Made by a program: the position numbers and the translations under genes. Of a stretch of 64,000 nucleotides of DNA, positions 10,542 to 20,893 are shown in pieces. The notes below the pieces were generated by a model. It made no database searches. It had not been told where the DNA came from and saw only the letters and a program-made list of their open reading frames with translations. Source of the stretch: Rhynchopus sp. YZ270_cl-10 (taxonomy: Eukaryota; Euglenozoa; Diplonemea; Diplonemida; Diplonemidae). The stretch covers positions 620,001-684,000 of the forward strand of contig OZ037902.1 in assembly GCA_964035575.1 (NCBI GenBank), written 5' to 3'. Numbering within the stretch: the first letter of the stretch is position 1; each line of letters begins with the position of its first letter.

Positions 10542-11980
10542 TCACCGTCTCGCAGGAGTGAATATCGCTGCCATCGACGGCGGGTGTGGTGTTGGCTGGA
10601 AGGGAGGTGGGTCTGTGGGTGGGGTTTCATATTGGTTTATTTGCATAGGTTGTTGCACTTGCACAGGAAGCTGTGGCTGCACCTGCAACTGCCTGTAGAG
10701 GGACTGCGGATCGGCTACCACATGGTGTGCTGGGAGCAGGACCCTCTGCGGCGATTGGTGCACTACTATCGTTTGCGGCATCTGCACGACATGCCGTGGG
10801 CTGGGCGGGACAAACGCTGGGAGGGGTACTGCAGAGGCCTGCCGTTCGAGGTCGTCTACACGGGCCTGCAGACGCTCCATTTGGAGGTCCTGTCGGCGCT
10901 TTGCTTCCTCGGCTTCTGCGAGCTTCTCTGTTAATGTGGCGATGGAGGAATCCTTTGCGCGGGCCTGGCCTTCGAGGTCTTCTACGCGTTGGGCTGCTGC
11001 GGAGAGTTGGGTTTCCATATATCGGGCTTGTTGTTGGATGACACGCTCGGCGGCTAGGGCGCTGTGCATGCGGTCCTCGAGGTTGGTTGCTCTGTCGTGG
11101 ACGTTGTCGTGTTGGATGAGGGCGGCCTGCAGGCGTGATACCTCGTCTTCTAGTTCGGCAATGCGTTTGGTGTTGCGGACGTCCATGACCTCCCAGCGGA
11201 GTTGTGCCTCGTCGTACTTCGAGGCCTGTCTCGTGGCTGCATCGCTCAATGCAGTTTGCGATGTAGCCAGAAGCTCTCGCGTGTTGCGTAGTTCCTGCTC
11301 TAAGACTGCGTGCCGCACCGTCGCATCCTCGTGTGCCTGGTGTTGTCTCTTGGCATCATCGATGGAGGCATGTGCCCGCTTCAACTCCTCCTCCAAAGCC
11401 CGCACCCGATGCTGCGCAATAACCGATTGACTCAAATCATTCCGTGTCTGGTCCCCCTCACTGCGCAGCCGTCGTATCGTTTCCTCGCCCTTTGCAAGCT
11501 TGATCTCCCGGGTGTCCAGTTGGAGTTGGAGCTGTCAAATTTTTTTATTGCGTCGACTTTTTTCTTAACCCTTCCACTCCCTCCTCCCCCCCCAAATAAA
11601 AAATGACATACATCATTTGCTCGCGTCCGTTCCGCCTCTAGCTTATCCTCTAAGACAAGCATTTTATCAAACGCACGTTTCTTTTCATCTTCCGCAAAGC
11701 CGACAGCCTCAGCGACACGAAGCATCTTTCTGTCCTGCCCTGAGGGTTGGTAGAAGCTGAAGGTCTCTGGCACGACATTGCTCGATGCCACACTAGGTCG
11801 CGCGGAATACCGCCCGGTACTGTTTCCGGGCAACACCCCTGGTCGCGAAGAGTGACGCAAAGGTGGGGTGGTGGTGGTGCCGTACAGCGGTAGCGAGACC
11901 CCATCAGGTACAGTGTGTAGCTCACCCCGACGGCGGGTGGGGGAGATTTGCTTGGACCCATTTCCAAGCATGGCGGGCAT
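10542..11980 (-). CDS. Two-exon coiled-coil protein (452 residues)
   Basis: Exon 1 is 11980-11612 and exon 2 is 11531-10542, joined across an 80-nt intron (11532-11611) that starts GTATGT and ends TTTGACAG. The junction is phase 0 and carries the heptad pattern through: LEDKLEAERTRAND joins to LQLQLDTREIKLAKGEE. Exon 1 residues 1-80 are basic and disordered (PTRRRGE, many T/P/S). Residues about 85-330 are a long coiled coil, rich in A/E/Q/R. The last 110 residues are rich in P, Q and V (VHQSPQRVLLPAHHV). The composition suits a cytoskeletal or scaffold protein, but no family was identified. Without the intron the first frame would stop 60 codons further on in a different frame. Confidence 0.75.
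11532..11611 (-). other. Cis-spliced GT-AG intron, 80 nt
   Basis: The intron has donor GAT|GTATGT, acceptor TTTGACAG|CTC and a G-rich middle. Removing it restores one open frame and one continuous coiled coil. It shows that conventional introns exist in this genome. Confidence 0.75.
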
Positions 11981-12134
11981 GTACTGTGCGGGCCCACCCC
12001 ATTCTAGTGTTCGGGTTTGTTGAGGTTTTGGGAGAGGGAGAAGAGGAGGGAAAGGAGAACAAGATGGAATCTAAGACTCACTGCGTCTTGAAAAGAATGC
12101 GGAATTTGTCGTAAGGGTTGAATGGATAGAGGGA

Positions 12135-12216
12135 AGTCAACCAAAAGAAAAGTTGACTTGAAATACAAAAGCCCTCTCGTGAACAGTGTACCTTTGGTAT
12201 GACCGGCTGTACCGGC
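12135..12216 (+). repeat. Structured short repeat S1, copy 3
   Basis: The leading hairpin is AGTCAAC..GTTGACT, then TTGAAATACAAAAGCCCTCT, CGTG, AACAGTGTACCTTTGGTATG and ACCGGC. It lies between two minus-strand genes, in the spacer downstream of the TruD-like gene. Compared with copies 1 and 2 the hairpin arms have changed on both sides while staying complementary. Confidence 0.35.
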
Positions 12217-12491
12217 GTTTACATCTGATAATATGCTACTCCCGCTTTCACTCATCAGCTAGATAAACGAAAAAAAAATGATGGGGTTTAGACTCTTTCT
12301 TTCTGTTTTAATGTACACTAATACTACGTTGGGGAAAAAAGAGATAGAAGTGCTTGAGAAGAAAATGACATATTTTTTATTCCCCCCTATAAACCGATCA
12401 CAGTTCTTACAGGAGGGGAGAACACATTTGATAAGCCTCTCGCAGAATCTAACATATTCGCCACTTTTTCGCCCCTTTTTTTACCCCCATT

Positions 12492-13985
12492 TTATCCTCG
12501 CAAATTATTTAATTGCAGGATCGCGGAGGAGGTGTCGTCCTGTGGATTGATTGCCGGTTTGAACATTCCCATACTCGCAGACAACAGATCCGCACGCTCC
12601 GGCAGCACCATTCTCAGCACCACTGCAGGATGTATTATGCTGCCTTCCCCTATCCCAGAGGCCTTAACGACACCATACACATCTCCCACCTCTTTGTCCA
12701 CATCAGAACCAAGCTTCACCCCTGCTGGGACAACATGGTGCTCCACACTTAAAGGCACTGCCACCAAACGTCTTGGTGCTGCAAAGAGAGCATCCTTCAT
12801 AACAACATCTGCAAGGGTAAATTCATCCGCATCTGAAGGCTTTGCCGTGAATGGTGTTGAAGCGCCATGGGGTAGGAGCAGGTCTCCTGGAAGGGCGGAG
12901 AGAGACTTCTGGACTCGGATGCTAAGGGAGGTGTTGAATTGGCGCATGGCGCGAATTCTGTTTAGGTCGATGCCACATCGTTGCAGAGCAGTCTCCCCAG
13001 GGAGGCCGTTGAGAAGCGCAAGGAGACAGTTCAGAACATTTCGTTCGACAGAAGCAGCGTGACGTGGAATGTCTGCAGTTGTCAGTGCTACAACCTCATC
13101 AAAGTCCACCCCATCCTTCTCTAACACCTGAAACACTCCTTCTAAATGACGTGAATGCAAACACCCATAAAGAAACAAACAATGCAACCTCTGTCTCACC
13201 CCAACCCCTTCCTCCGCCGCCACCGCCAGCAGTGGGTCTACTGCATGGTAATTAAAAAAGCCAAATTGGCGGGTAAGTTCTGCACGTCGGGTTAACGCCG
13301 CATCGAGACCGTCCTTCCCTCCAGGGCATTGTGCATTGTAAAAAAGCACGGTGCCTTCTGTCAAGGGTGTTGTAGGGGTGGCGCCGGGGACTTTGGTGAA
13401 CGATCCGTCATGGTTCATGTGGTATTGTAAGGGTTGCTGCGAGGCGGTGACGTCGCCGATGGCAATGCGGCAGGTGTTGGCGATGGCGAAGACCTTCGCA
13501 CCAAGGGTGTTGGCTGTGGAAGAGTGGTGGTTAAGGGCGTTCAACCCTGGGAGGTACGGCCGCTTCAAACAGACGTACATCGCCAACGCTCCCTCTGCAG
13601 AGACAGGTGCCGCTACCATGGCGGGGGTGCTGAAGGACACATCACAGAGCGGCACCCTGCAGCTGTCGGCAAGGTGCTGCAGCAGGTCGCCTTTGTTGAC
13701 ACACCCCTGCACCCAGAGCGTGGCGCGTACATAGGGGTCAGCACCGTATGTGTTTTCCTGCGTAAAGTGCAATGAAGGGTTCTCCTGCAGTCGTAGCGCT
13801 GTGTGTTCTGCCCCAACCTCGCGGACCACACTGCACGTCCCCAACCCCCATGTCTGCCCCGTGCAGAGTGGTTCAACACCAATGCACTCAGTCATCCCGC
13901 TCGCCCCAAAAGCGGGACGATGTAACATCACCTGTCTGACCCCCTGGCAGACCTCTTTAAGAAACTTCAAGGTTCGTGCCTCCAT
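12492..13985 (-). CDS. Degenerate TruD/Pus7-type pseudouridine synthase homologue
   Basis: The protein has 497 residues. The ATG follows a clear C/T run ending TTTTCCAG, 18 bases upstream. The order of TruD landmarks is kept: a PYVRATLWVQGCVNKGDLLQ-type strand/helix at 84-103; the spot for the catalytic GTKDRRAVT loop at about 117-131; QFGFFNY at 240-246 in place of G(F/I)xNYFG; ERNVLNCLLALLNGLPGETA and IRAMRQFNTSLSIRVQKSL later, as in the helical insert; ALPGDLLLP matching the GDLV strand; and ADVVMKDALFAAP matching the DVVLPLPG end. The loop that should hold the catalytic Asp reads SFSTPAMVAAPVS, without the KD pair. If the alignment is right the protein is inactive as a pseudouridine synthase. 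It may be an RNA-binding or ribosome-assembly factor (inference). Confidence 0.6.
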   Translation of the reverse strand: MEARTLKFLKEVCQGVRQVMLHRPAFGASGMTECIGVEPLCTGQTWGLGTCSVVREVGAEHTALRLQENPSLHFTQENTYGADPYVRATLWVQGCVNKGDLLQHLADSCRVPLCDVSFSTPAMVAAPVSAEGALAMYVCLKRPYLPGLNALNHHSSTANTLGAKVFAIANTCRIAIGDVTASQQPLQYHMNHDGSFTKVPGATPTTPLTEGTVLFYNAQCPGGKDGLDAALTRRAELTRQFGFFNYHAVDPLLAVAAEEGVGVRQRLHCLFLYGCLHSRHLEGVFQVLEKDGVDFDEVVALTTADIPRHAASVERNVLNCLLALLNGLPGETALQRCGIDLNRIRAMRQFNTSLSIRVQKSLSALPGDLLLPHGASTPFTAKPSDADEFTLADVVMKDALFAAPRRLVAVPLSVEHHVVPAGVKLGSDVDKEVGDVYGVVKASGIGEGSIIHPAVVLRMVLPERADLLSASMGMFKPAINPQDDTSSAILQLNNLRG

Positions 13986-14003
13986 TTTTCGTGTAGAGGG
14001 AAG

Positions 14004-14030
14004 GCTGGAAAATGAGGAAAATGTTTGGGA
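14004..14030 (-). promoter_or_regulatory. Candidate trans-splice acceptor of the TruD-like gene
   Basis: On the minus strand, CATTTTCCTCATTTTCCAG ends 18 bases before the ATG. No 5' exon is seen upstream. Confidence 0.45.
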
Positions 14031-14790
14031 AAAAAAAAAATGAAAATTGTGAAAGAGGAAACATTGTTGATGCAGGCCGACTGACGTACAATGCCAGCCT
14101 TCTGGATGAAATCACACAGCACCCTGCAGCCAACAGAAGGTGTAAAAGGACTGACAGCGGGGCCTCACCCTCTCTGCGGGAGCACTTCGCTCATTCTTTT
14201 TACAATAAAACTGAATTTCTGGTGCGAGCAAACGGAAAAACGGATCGTGGAGGCGCTGCCCAAAAAACATCTTCAACTCATTGATAGTAATATGCACAAG
14301 GTTGGGACCTTGAAATGTATAGGGAGCTATACAGGAGGAATGCGTGGTTCATCAGCAAGGTTTGGTTTGCTGGCACGTGGCCGTACGGGGACGGAGAGCG
14401 ACGCTGCAGACTTGGGGTTTTAGCGGAGTGCGCTGCACATCACCGCCACACTTCTCCTACACCGCGAACCCCTCGAGAAGGACGCCGTCTTGGAGCACAC
14501 GCTGTACGCGGCGGTGAAGGTGACGAGGAGGAGGGTTTAAGCATTTAGTAGGGACGGTTTACCTCCCTGAAAAAAAACAGAATAGTCGCAATACAGACGG
14601 AAGAAAAAGAAGTTCATCGGCGTGTGGGACAACTGAAAATCGTGGGGGAAAAATTAGCCAAACGAAAGAAAAATTGAATCATAGGGGAGGGGAATAATCC
14701 ATTATTGCAACCGCCTTATGACAGTTTATAATGTAGAAATGTTTGTGTAAATGGAGGTAAAAACACTCCCTCTCTCTCTCGGATTTATTT
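14031..14790. other. Spacer with a weak, broken exon-like remnant
   Basis: At about 14078-14150 the minus strand resembles 29490-29560, where the minus strand reads DLLVTAGYFVLSSVWLASYM, a membrane-helix-like segment. The copy here is out of frame. The rest of the spacer has no recognised feature. Confidence 0.3.
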
Positions 14791-16269
14791 TCACCCCGCC
14801 CGCTTGACTGTATCAACAAGCGCCTTCAGCGAGGATGCACTCATCTTCTCCCAGTGTACTGTTGGGGTGCTACCTGGCTGCAGGGCTGCGAAGAACTTTG
14901 CATAATCAACCGTCGGCGTCTTCCAGGAACCGGACAGGTTGTCACCATCTTCCCCACCACCACCACCACCTCCTCCACCCTCCTCTCCACCCACAGCTTC
15001 ATCCTGTGGTGAAGACTTATCCATCCCACCCTTCGAGGCTGCCAACAGATTCATATCAGTTAAGAGCCTCATTGTAAACTCCTCTTTTGTCTTAGCGCTT
15101 AGAGCCCCGGCAGGACCGCTTAAGGAAAGAGAGGTGATGCCGAGGAGGAGTTCCTCTAGGTAAACGTAGCCGACTTTGTTTGAGTCAATCATGCAGAGCG
15201 CTTGGAGAAGCGTTTCACGTGAGTCGTGGAGGAAATCGCAGAAGTCTTGGAGAAGGGGTGGAGGGTCTTCGTGGGTGCCGGGGATGTGAACGTGGGTGCG
15301 GAGTGCAGTGATGAGGAGGTGGTGGTCGATTCGATGGTCGCCATCTTTGTTGTGAAGTGGTGGCTTTGCATGAGAAGGGGTAAGACAATGCAGGGCGCGT
15401 GCTAATAGGAATGGACGGTCCTCCCCCTCCTTTGCCTCCGCAGCAAACCTGCAGCCCAAGGTTTTCATTACCTTTGCAAATTCGGGTGAAGAGGAGGAGG
15501 AGGATTCAAACATTGCGAACACATCGGCGATGTGGTATTTGTGGATTTCCAGGACCTCGCTGAGCTCCTGCAGGGCGGCGGGCATCCAATAGGGGAGTTG
15601 TTCTTGGATGCTTTTTTTGGAGGCTTCGCGTTCGCAGCGGCGTTGGAGCTCATCACGTAGCATATCCTGGGTCATGCCAGCGCTGTCGTCGCCTACTGCG
15701 GTGCGTGCAGCGATGTACCGGAAGGAGCGTAGAGGGAGAGTGGCGCGGATGCTTGCATTGAAGGCAGCCTGGTTGCGGAGCTTTGCCTTGAGCGCGTCGA
15801 TGACAAGCGCATCGTCGACTCTGATCTCCTCAATGTTGCGGTTCAACTGTAACGTCCGCAGTGCCATCTTCGCAACAGTCGTGCCAATCTCATTCTGAGA
15901 AAGGTCAATGCGACAGAGGGAAGGGTGCCGTATGGCTGCCTCGAGGATCTGTTCGATGTCGGGCGGGCGGAGGCCGAGGGAGTGGAGGATTAGTGTCTCA
16001 AGACGTTCGCAGCAGATGACCAACGCAAGCAATGGGGCGAACCCTGCGGTGCCGATGTAGGCACCACTGAAGTCAAGCGTCGTCACCACTTCATACCCCC
16101 CAAGCGCCGCAGGCAGTGCTGCCAGAATACGTGTATCAACCCGTCGTCCCCACTTCCGACACGCCCCCGTATACACATCCTGCAAAGAAACCGTCTCAAG
16201 AGGAACATTCTCTAAGTACTCCTCCGCATCCTCGCAGGCGATAAGATCGCGTGATGACGGAAGCGGCAT
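14791..16269 (-). CDS. Leucine-rich-repeat protein with a C-terminal EF-hand-like region
   Basis: The ATG at 16269 gives 492 residues; it is chosen over upstream in-frame ATGs because a strong acceptor (CCCCCCTTTTTTCCAG) lies 25 bases before it. Residues about 60-165 hold three or four ribonuclease-inhibitor-type LRRs (VTTLDFSGAYIG, LETLILHSLGL, LCRIDLSQNEIG, IEEIRVDD). After a helical middle, residues about 375-395 read LCMIDSNKVGYVYLEELLLG, an EF-hand-like loop with D, N, G and E at positions 1, 3, 6 and 12 but Val at position 5, so calcium binding is uncertain. A run of nine or more Gly with acidic residues follows. LRR plus EF-hand proteins of this type are known in kinetoplastid flagella; that role here is only a guess. 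Confidence 0.7.
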   Translation of the reverse strand: MPLPSSRDLIACEDAEEYLENVPLETVSLQDVYTGACRKWGRRVDTRILAALPAALGGYEVVTTLDFSGAYIGTAGFAPLLALVICCERLETLILHSLGLRPPDIEQILEAAIRHPSLCRIDLSQNEIGTTVAKMALRTLQLNRNIEEIRVDDALVIDALKAKLRNQAAFNASIRATLPLRSFRYIAARTAVGDDSAGMTQDMLRDELQRRCEREASKKSIQEQLPYWMPAALQELSEVLEIHKYHIADVFAMFESSSSSSPEFAKVMKTLGCRFAAEAKEGEDRPFLLARALHCLTPSHAKPPLHNKDGDHRIDHHLLITALRTHVHIPGTHEDPPPLLQDFCDFLHDSRETLLQALCMIDSNKVGYVYLEELLLGITSLSLSGPAGALSAKTKEEFTMRLLTDMNLLAASKGGMDKSSPQDEAVGGEEGGGGGGGGGEDGDNLSGSWKTPTVDYAKFFAALQPGSTPTVHWEKMSASSLKALVDTVKRAG

Positions 16270-16293
16270 GTTTGGTGTCTTTGAAGAAAACGT

Positions 16294-16316
16294 TCTGGAA
16301 AAAAAGGGGGGAAGGT
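16294..16316 (-). promoter_or_regulatory. Candidate trans-splice acceptor of the LRR gene
   Basis: A minus-strand C/T run ending TTCCAG lies 25 bases upstream of the chosen ATG. It interrupts the upstream open frame and supports the shorter start. Confidence 0.45.
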
Positions 16317-16319
16317 TGG

Positions 16320-19240
16320 GCATTGAAAAAGGGATGAATTGAAAGGTTTTGCGGGTATTCTCTGTCGGAATGATTGGAGAGGCGTCTGTAAATGTATGGC
16401 TCTCTTGCTTCCCATCATGCCCTATTACCCATCCCTCGGGAGGGGGGAAAGGCGATCTTGCTCCAGCTCCTAGGCTAGGCAAGCTAATGATTCGCGACCT
16501 ATTTGATTGTTGGAAATGGGTGAACACCCACCTCTGCAGTTCCCTACCCACCTCCACACGGCCCCCCTCCTTCTCCTTTACAACATGCTGCCAAAACAGC
16601 AAAAACGCAAATCCGAGACATGTGTGTTGGGAAGGGTTTTAAGTGTTAGAGAACACAATAAAGGTTCTTCATGATCAACAAACAAAAACCATCACCGCAT
16701 TTTCAACGAGAGCCTGGGATCACATCTTCGGGAAAGAAGGACGGGTTTGAGGAGTTTAAGGAAAAAAGCTGGAGGATGAGGGCAAGGCGAAAGAAGAAGC
16801 GGAAAACAGACTCGACTGCTTGCATGGATGGAGAGAATGCGGGCTCTTTTCCATTGATATATAAGATTGTTGCGTGGGTTTGTGTCACAGCAGGCATCAT
16901 ACAGCGACAGGGGTACTCCAGCCGAAGACCCGCTCGACAGACACGACACCAGAATGTGACGCAGCGGATGCAAGAAGGTGAACACCTTACCTCAGGAGAG
17001 AACACCAAGCTGGGGCAGTGCTACCGTTAGCATCTGCTAGTGTCGAGGGGATATTCTCGAAGTTAAGGATAGTGCACAAGACTCAGCAAACCACTTCAAG
17101 GGAGCGTTGACAAGCTGCTCTTTCTTTCGGTAGAGAGGCGTGGTGCGAGACGAGAATCAAGCGAGGCAGTTTCCTGCCAACAAAGGTTATTATTCTTGAC
17201 AACCACAGCACAAGAATGAACGTGACGACACAGGTTACACCGAACCTCATTTCGGCTGCAGTGGCCCCATTGAATCTTCTTCAGGGGCAGTAGATGACAC
17301 ACACAACACCTTCTGCCATGCCCAGTCTCTGCTCTGACCAGGCTTGTTCCACACAGGGTAGTGTACACGCTGCCACTGCAGCACCACCGTCACCCACAAA
17401 AACTGTAAAAAGCGTTCGTGGGCAAAATACTGAGGGCGGGATGCTGTACCCATAGCTTTTTCTTGTACAGACCAGCTTTCATTCCCAAAACCAGAACACC
17501 CTCCCATTACATCCATCAGGGGTGTACCCACACACGGCCCTTTTGACATGGCTTCTCCCCCACCCCCCTCAGCCTACCCACAACGTCGTACAGTTCAGCC
17601 ACCGCGCCTCTCTCAAGATTTGAGTGTCTTATCCCCCCACCCCTGACCCCTCTCCGCTATTTTGCCTTTCTCATGGAAAGATAGAATAGGGAGGTGGCAC
17701 CATGCACACCATGCACACCATGCATCCCACATTCAGACGGAGGTCGGATAGGCACAAGCCTGAAGGCGTGGTATTGCTGACTCTGAAAAATCGGCTAAAA
17801 AAAAAAAGCTCTCCTAAAACCCGCCCCTCTCCCATAGAGGTTGCAGGCTCCCCCCATCTCCTGTCCGAGATGAACGTCTTGCCAGCACATCCCCCTACTG
17901 GTACTGTCAAACTCAGCAAAACACCACGTTGGGACCAACCACAGTTCATCCCCTCCCTGCGTCATGAGGCGCTGTTGTGGTGACGCATCCGGACAACCAA
18001 GCAAAACGACTCGCAAGGACCACCCCCCCTACTACGTCGCCCCCCTACCCCCCCGACGGACATCGCAGGGTCTTGCTTCTCTGAGGGTTGTTCCAAGCCC
18101 TGTGTGAGTCTTCTTCGCTGGCATGCGCATCACAGAAAGCGTACACCTACCCACCCACCCCGGTCACCATACACACATCGCATGCTACAGCCAGGTAGAT
18201 GGTCAGCTCGAAAGTCGTTTACATGGCGATCACAGTCCCCAGTCCCCAGTTCGTTGGTTTTTTTCGCACTCCGAAAAACCATCGAACCAAAAAAAGAGGA
18301 AGAGACAGAAGAACTTTTCATTTCTTCTGTGGGTGATCGATGTATCAATAACAAGCTCCTTGATGAGCTACCCCCAAGGCATGCAAAGCCTGTGCAGCTC
18401 TTCTCAATGAGCTGCCCTTCAACCTAAGACCCCATACCCATACCCAAGACCTGCAGCTCCAAAGCTCCCAAGGTGATGCTAGGATTGGCCAGGCAAGAAG
18501 AGGGAGGACACCATCCACACCTATTCACATCACTCTGTCTCCCCATCCCTGCCCAACCCTTTGGAGTTCCCCCTCTCCTCTCTCCTCTCCTCTCCTCCCT
18601 CCTGGTGCAAAGCATATGCCATGGCAGTGGACACACCACCACCACATACACGCAGCAGAACACCACCCAGAGTCGTCATGGCCGCCTTTGCTGCTGAGGA
18701 CGCCCGAAAAAGCGGATACAGGGTGTTCGCACCTTAGAGAGGGTAAGAGGTACGATAATGTTGGGATGGGATGAGATGGGATGTTGCGAACATCAAGAAT
18801 GAGAGGGAGAGGGAGAGGGGGAGGGGAAGAAAGAGTAGGGTGGGTGTTGTTCGCTTATCAGATCGTGTTCTACGTGCCTTGTCGTGCTCACAGCAATCAG
18901 GGCACTAGAAATGTCCAAAAAAATAGTAAAATGAAGTTAGCATAAGCCTGTTGGATACAGGCAAGTGCAAGAAAAGAAAAGAACGTTTTAAAAAAAATGA
19001 CGAAATCATCTCGCTCATGGTGTGTCACCGGTCCAAATTCCCCGTGGTTCGCCCGTATGTCTCCCGTGGTTAACACCAGGCTGGGGGGGTACCCTGTTTT
19101 ATTTTTTTTTCCGGGTTTGCGGGAATGTGAAGGAAAACGCTGGCATTTGCATTTTTGAGCCAATCCCAGGAAGTGGTGGGGTCATTTTGCAGAAATGGCC
19201 AAGTTGTTGACCTATAGAAAAAATTCACTGTACAATACAC
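16320..19240. other. Non-coding spacer
   Basis: No gene was recognised in about 2.9 kb; open frames here are short and lack domain features. At 19034-19071 there is a 37-bp box (CCAAATTCCCCGTGGTTCGC then CCGTATGTCTCCCG) that recurs on the other side of the microsatellite block (about 20836) and at about 54301. Confidence 0.45.
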
Positions 19241-19242
19241 TG

Positions 19243-19575
19243 TACACTGTACACACTGTACACACTGTACACACTGTACACACTGTACACACTGTACACA
19301 CTGTACACACTGTACACACTGTACACACTGTACACACTGTACACACTGTACACACTGTACACACTGTACACACTGTACACACTGTACACACTGTACACAC
19401 TGTACACACTGTACACACTGTACACACTGTACACACTGTACACACTGTACACACTGTACACACTGTACACACTGTACACACTGTACACACTGTACACACT
19501 GTACACACTGTACACACTGTACACACTGTACACACTGTACACACTGTACACACTGTACACACTGTACACACTGTA
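19243..19575. repeat. Microsatellite, 9-bp unit (TGTACACAC)n
   Basis: About 37 near-perfect copies of a 9-bp unit are present. Long open frames on both strands across it come only from the repeat period being a multiple of three and are not genes. Confidence 0.95.
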
Positions 19576-19674
19576 ACCACTGCCTTACCTTGTCTTGCGC
19601 CTTCGCTGCTGTCAAGGTGCCTTCTCTGGGTGCCCAGGTACCCAGTGCCCAGTGTACCTCGGCAGTACCCAGCA

Positions 19675-20121
19675 CCCAGTACCCAGTACCCAGTACCCAG
19701 TACCCAGTACCCAGTACCCAGTACCCAGTACCCAGTACCCAGTACCCAGTACCCAGTACCCAGTACCCAGTACCCAGTACCCAGTACCCAGTACCCAGTA
19801 CCCAGTACCCAGTACCCAGTACCCAGTACCCAGTACCCAGTACCCAGTACCCAGTACCCAGTACCCAGTACCCAGTACCCAGTACCCAGTACCCAGTACC
19901 CAGTACCCAGTACCCAGTACCCAGTACCCAGTACCCAGTACCCAGTACCCAGTACCCAGTACCCAGTACCCAGTACCCAGTACCCAGTACCCAGTACCCA
20001 GTACCCAGTACCCAGTACCCAGTACCCAGTACCCAGTACCCAGTACCCAGTACCCAGTACCCAGTACCCAGTACCCAGTACCCAGTACCCAGTACCCAGT
20101 ACCCAGTACCCAGTACCCAGT
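19675..20121. repeat. Microsatellite, 7-bp unit (CCCAGTA)n
   Basis: About 64 near-perfect copies, separated from the 9-bp array by about 100 bp that already contain imperfect CCCAG/GTACC pieces. All three frames stay open, producing a false long reading frame. Confidence 0.95.
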
Positions 20122-20129
20122 ACTCAGAC

Positions 20130-20658
20130 CAGTACAGTACAGTACAGTACAGTACAGTACAGTACAGTACAGTACAGTACAGTACAGTACAGTACAGTAC
20201 AGTACAGTACAGTACAGTACAGTACAGTACAGTACAGTACAGTACAGTACAGTACAGTACAGTACAGTACAGTACAGTACAGTACAGTACAGTACAGTAC
20301 AGTACAGTACAGTACAGTACAGTACAGTACAGTACAGTACAGTACAGTACAGTACAGTACAGTACAGTACAGTACAGTACAGTACAGTACAGTACAGTAC
20401 AGTACAGTACAGTACAGTACAGTACAGTACAGTACAGTACAGTACAGTACAGTACAGTACAGTACAGTACAGTACAGTACAGTACAGTACAGTACAGTAC
20501 AGTACAGTACAGTACAGTACAGTACAGTACAGTACAGTACAGTACAGTACAGTACAGTACAGTACAGTACAGTACAGTACAGTACAGTACAGTACAGTAC
20601 AGTACAGTACAGTACAGTACAGTACAGTACAGTACAGTACAGTACAGTACAGTACAGT
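20130..20658. repeat. Microsatellite, 5-bp unit (ACAGT)n
   Basis: About 106 uninterrupted copies abut the 7-bp array. The same unit recurs at 44798-45183 and 52825-54126. Confidence 0.95.
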
Positions 20659-20893
20659 CTGTAGGGGTTGAAAAAAAATTTTCCCCGAGAAAACCACTTT
20701 TTTGGGATAATTCAGCGCATTAGAAAATTTTGCGACCCCGCTCGGTTAGAACCGTGACTCTGTGTGACCCTTACCACCGTGAGAGTAAACACCAAAAAAC
20801 GGGAAAAATAAAAATAAAAAGGGGTACCCCCTCCAAATTCCCCGTGGTTCGCCCGTATGTCTCCCGCGGTTGTACCGCGTACAACGGTACACA
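20659..20893. repeat. Right flank shared by two (ACAGT)n arrays
   Basis: This stretch of about 235 bp is nearly identical to 54127-54362, including the CTGTAGGGGTTGAAAAAAA junction and the 37-bp TTCCCCGTGGTTCGCCCG box. The array and this flank therefore moved or duplicated as one unit. The left flanks differ. Confidence 0.85.

Noticed and set aside
16270-16602. An upstream extension of the LRR frame
   Set aside because: A strong pyrimidine-AG acceptor lies inside it, 25 bases before the ATG at 16269, so it is probably not in the mRNA.
19243-20658. A CRISPR array
   Set aside because: The units are 5-9 bp with no spacers.
19195-20723. Long open frames (up to 489 codons) across the 19-20.7 kb microsatellites
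   Set aside because: The 9-, 7- and 5-bp units contain no stops in these frames; the products are pure VHTVHT, STQYPVP or YSTVQ repeats with no unique coding flank.
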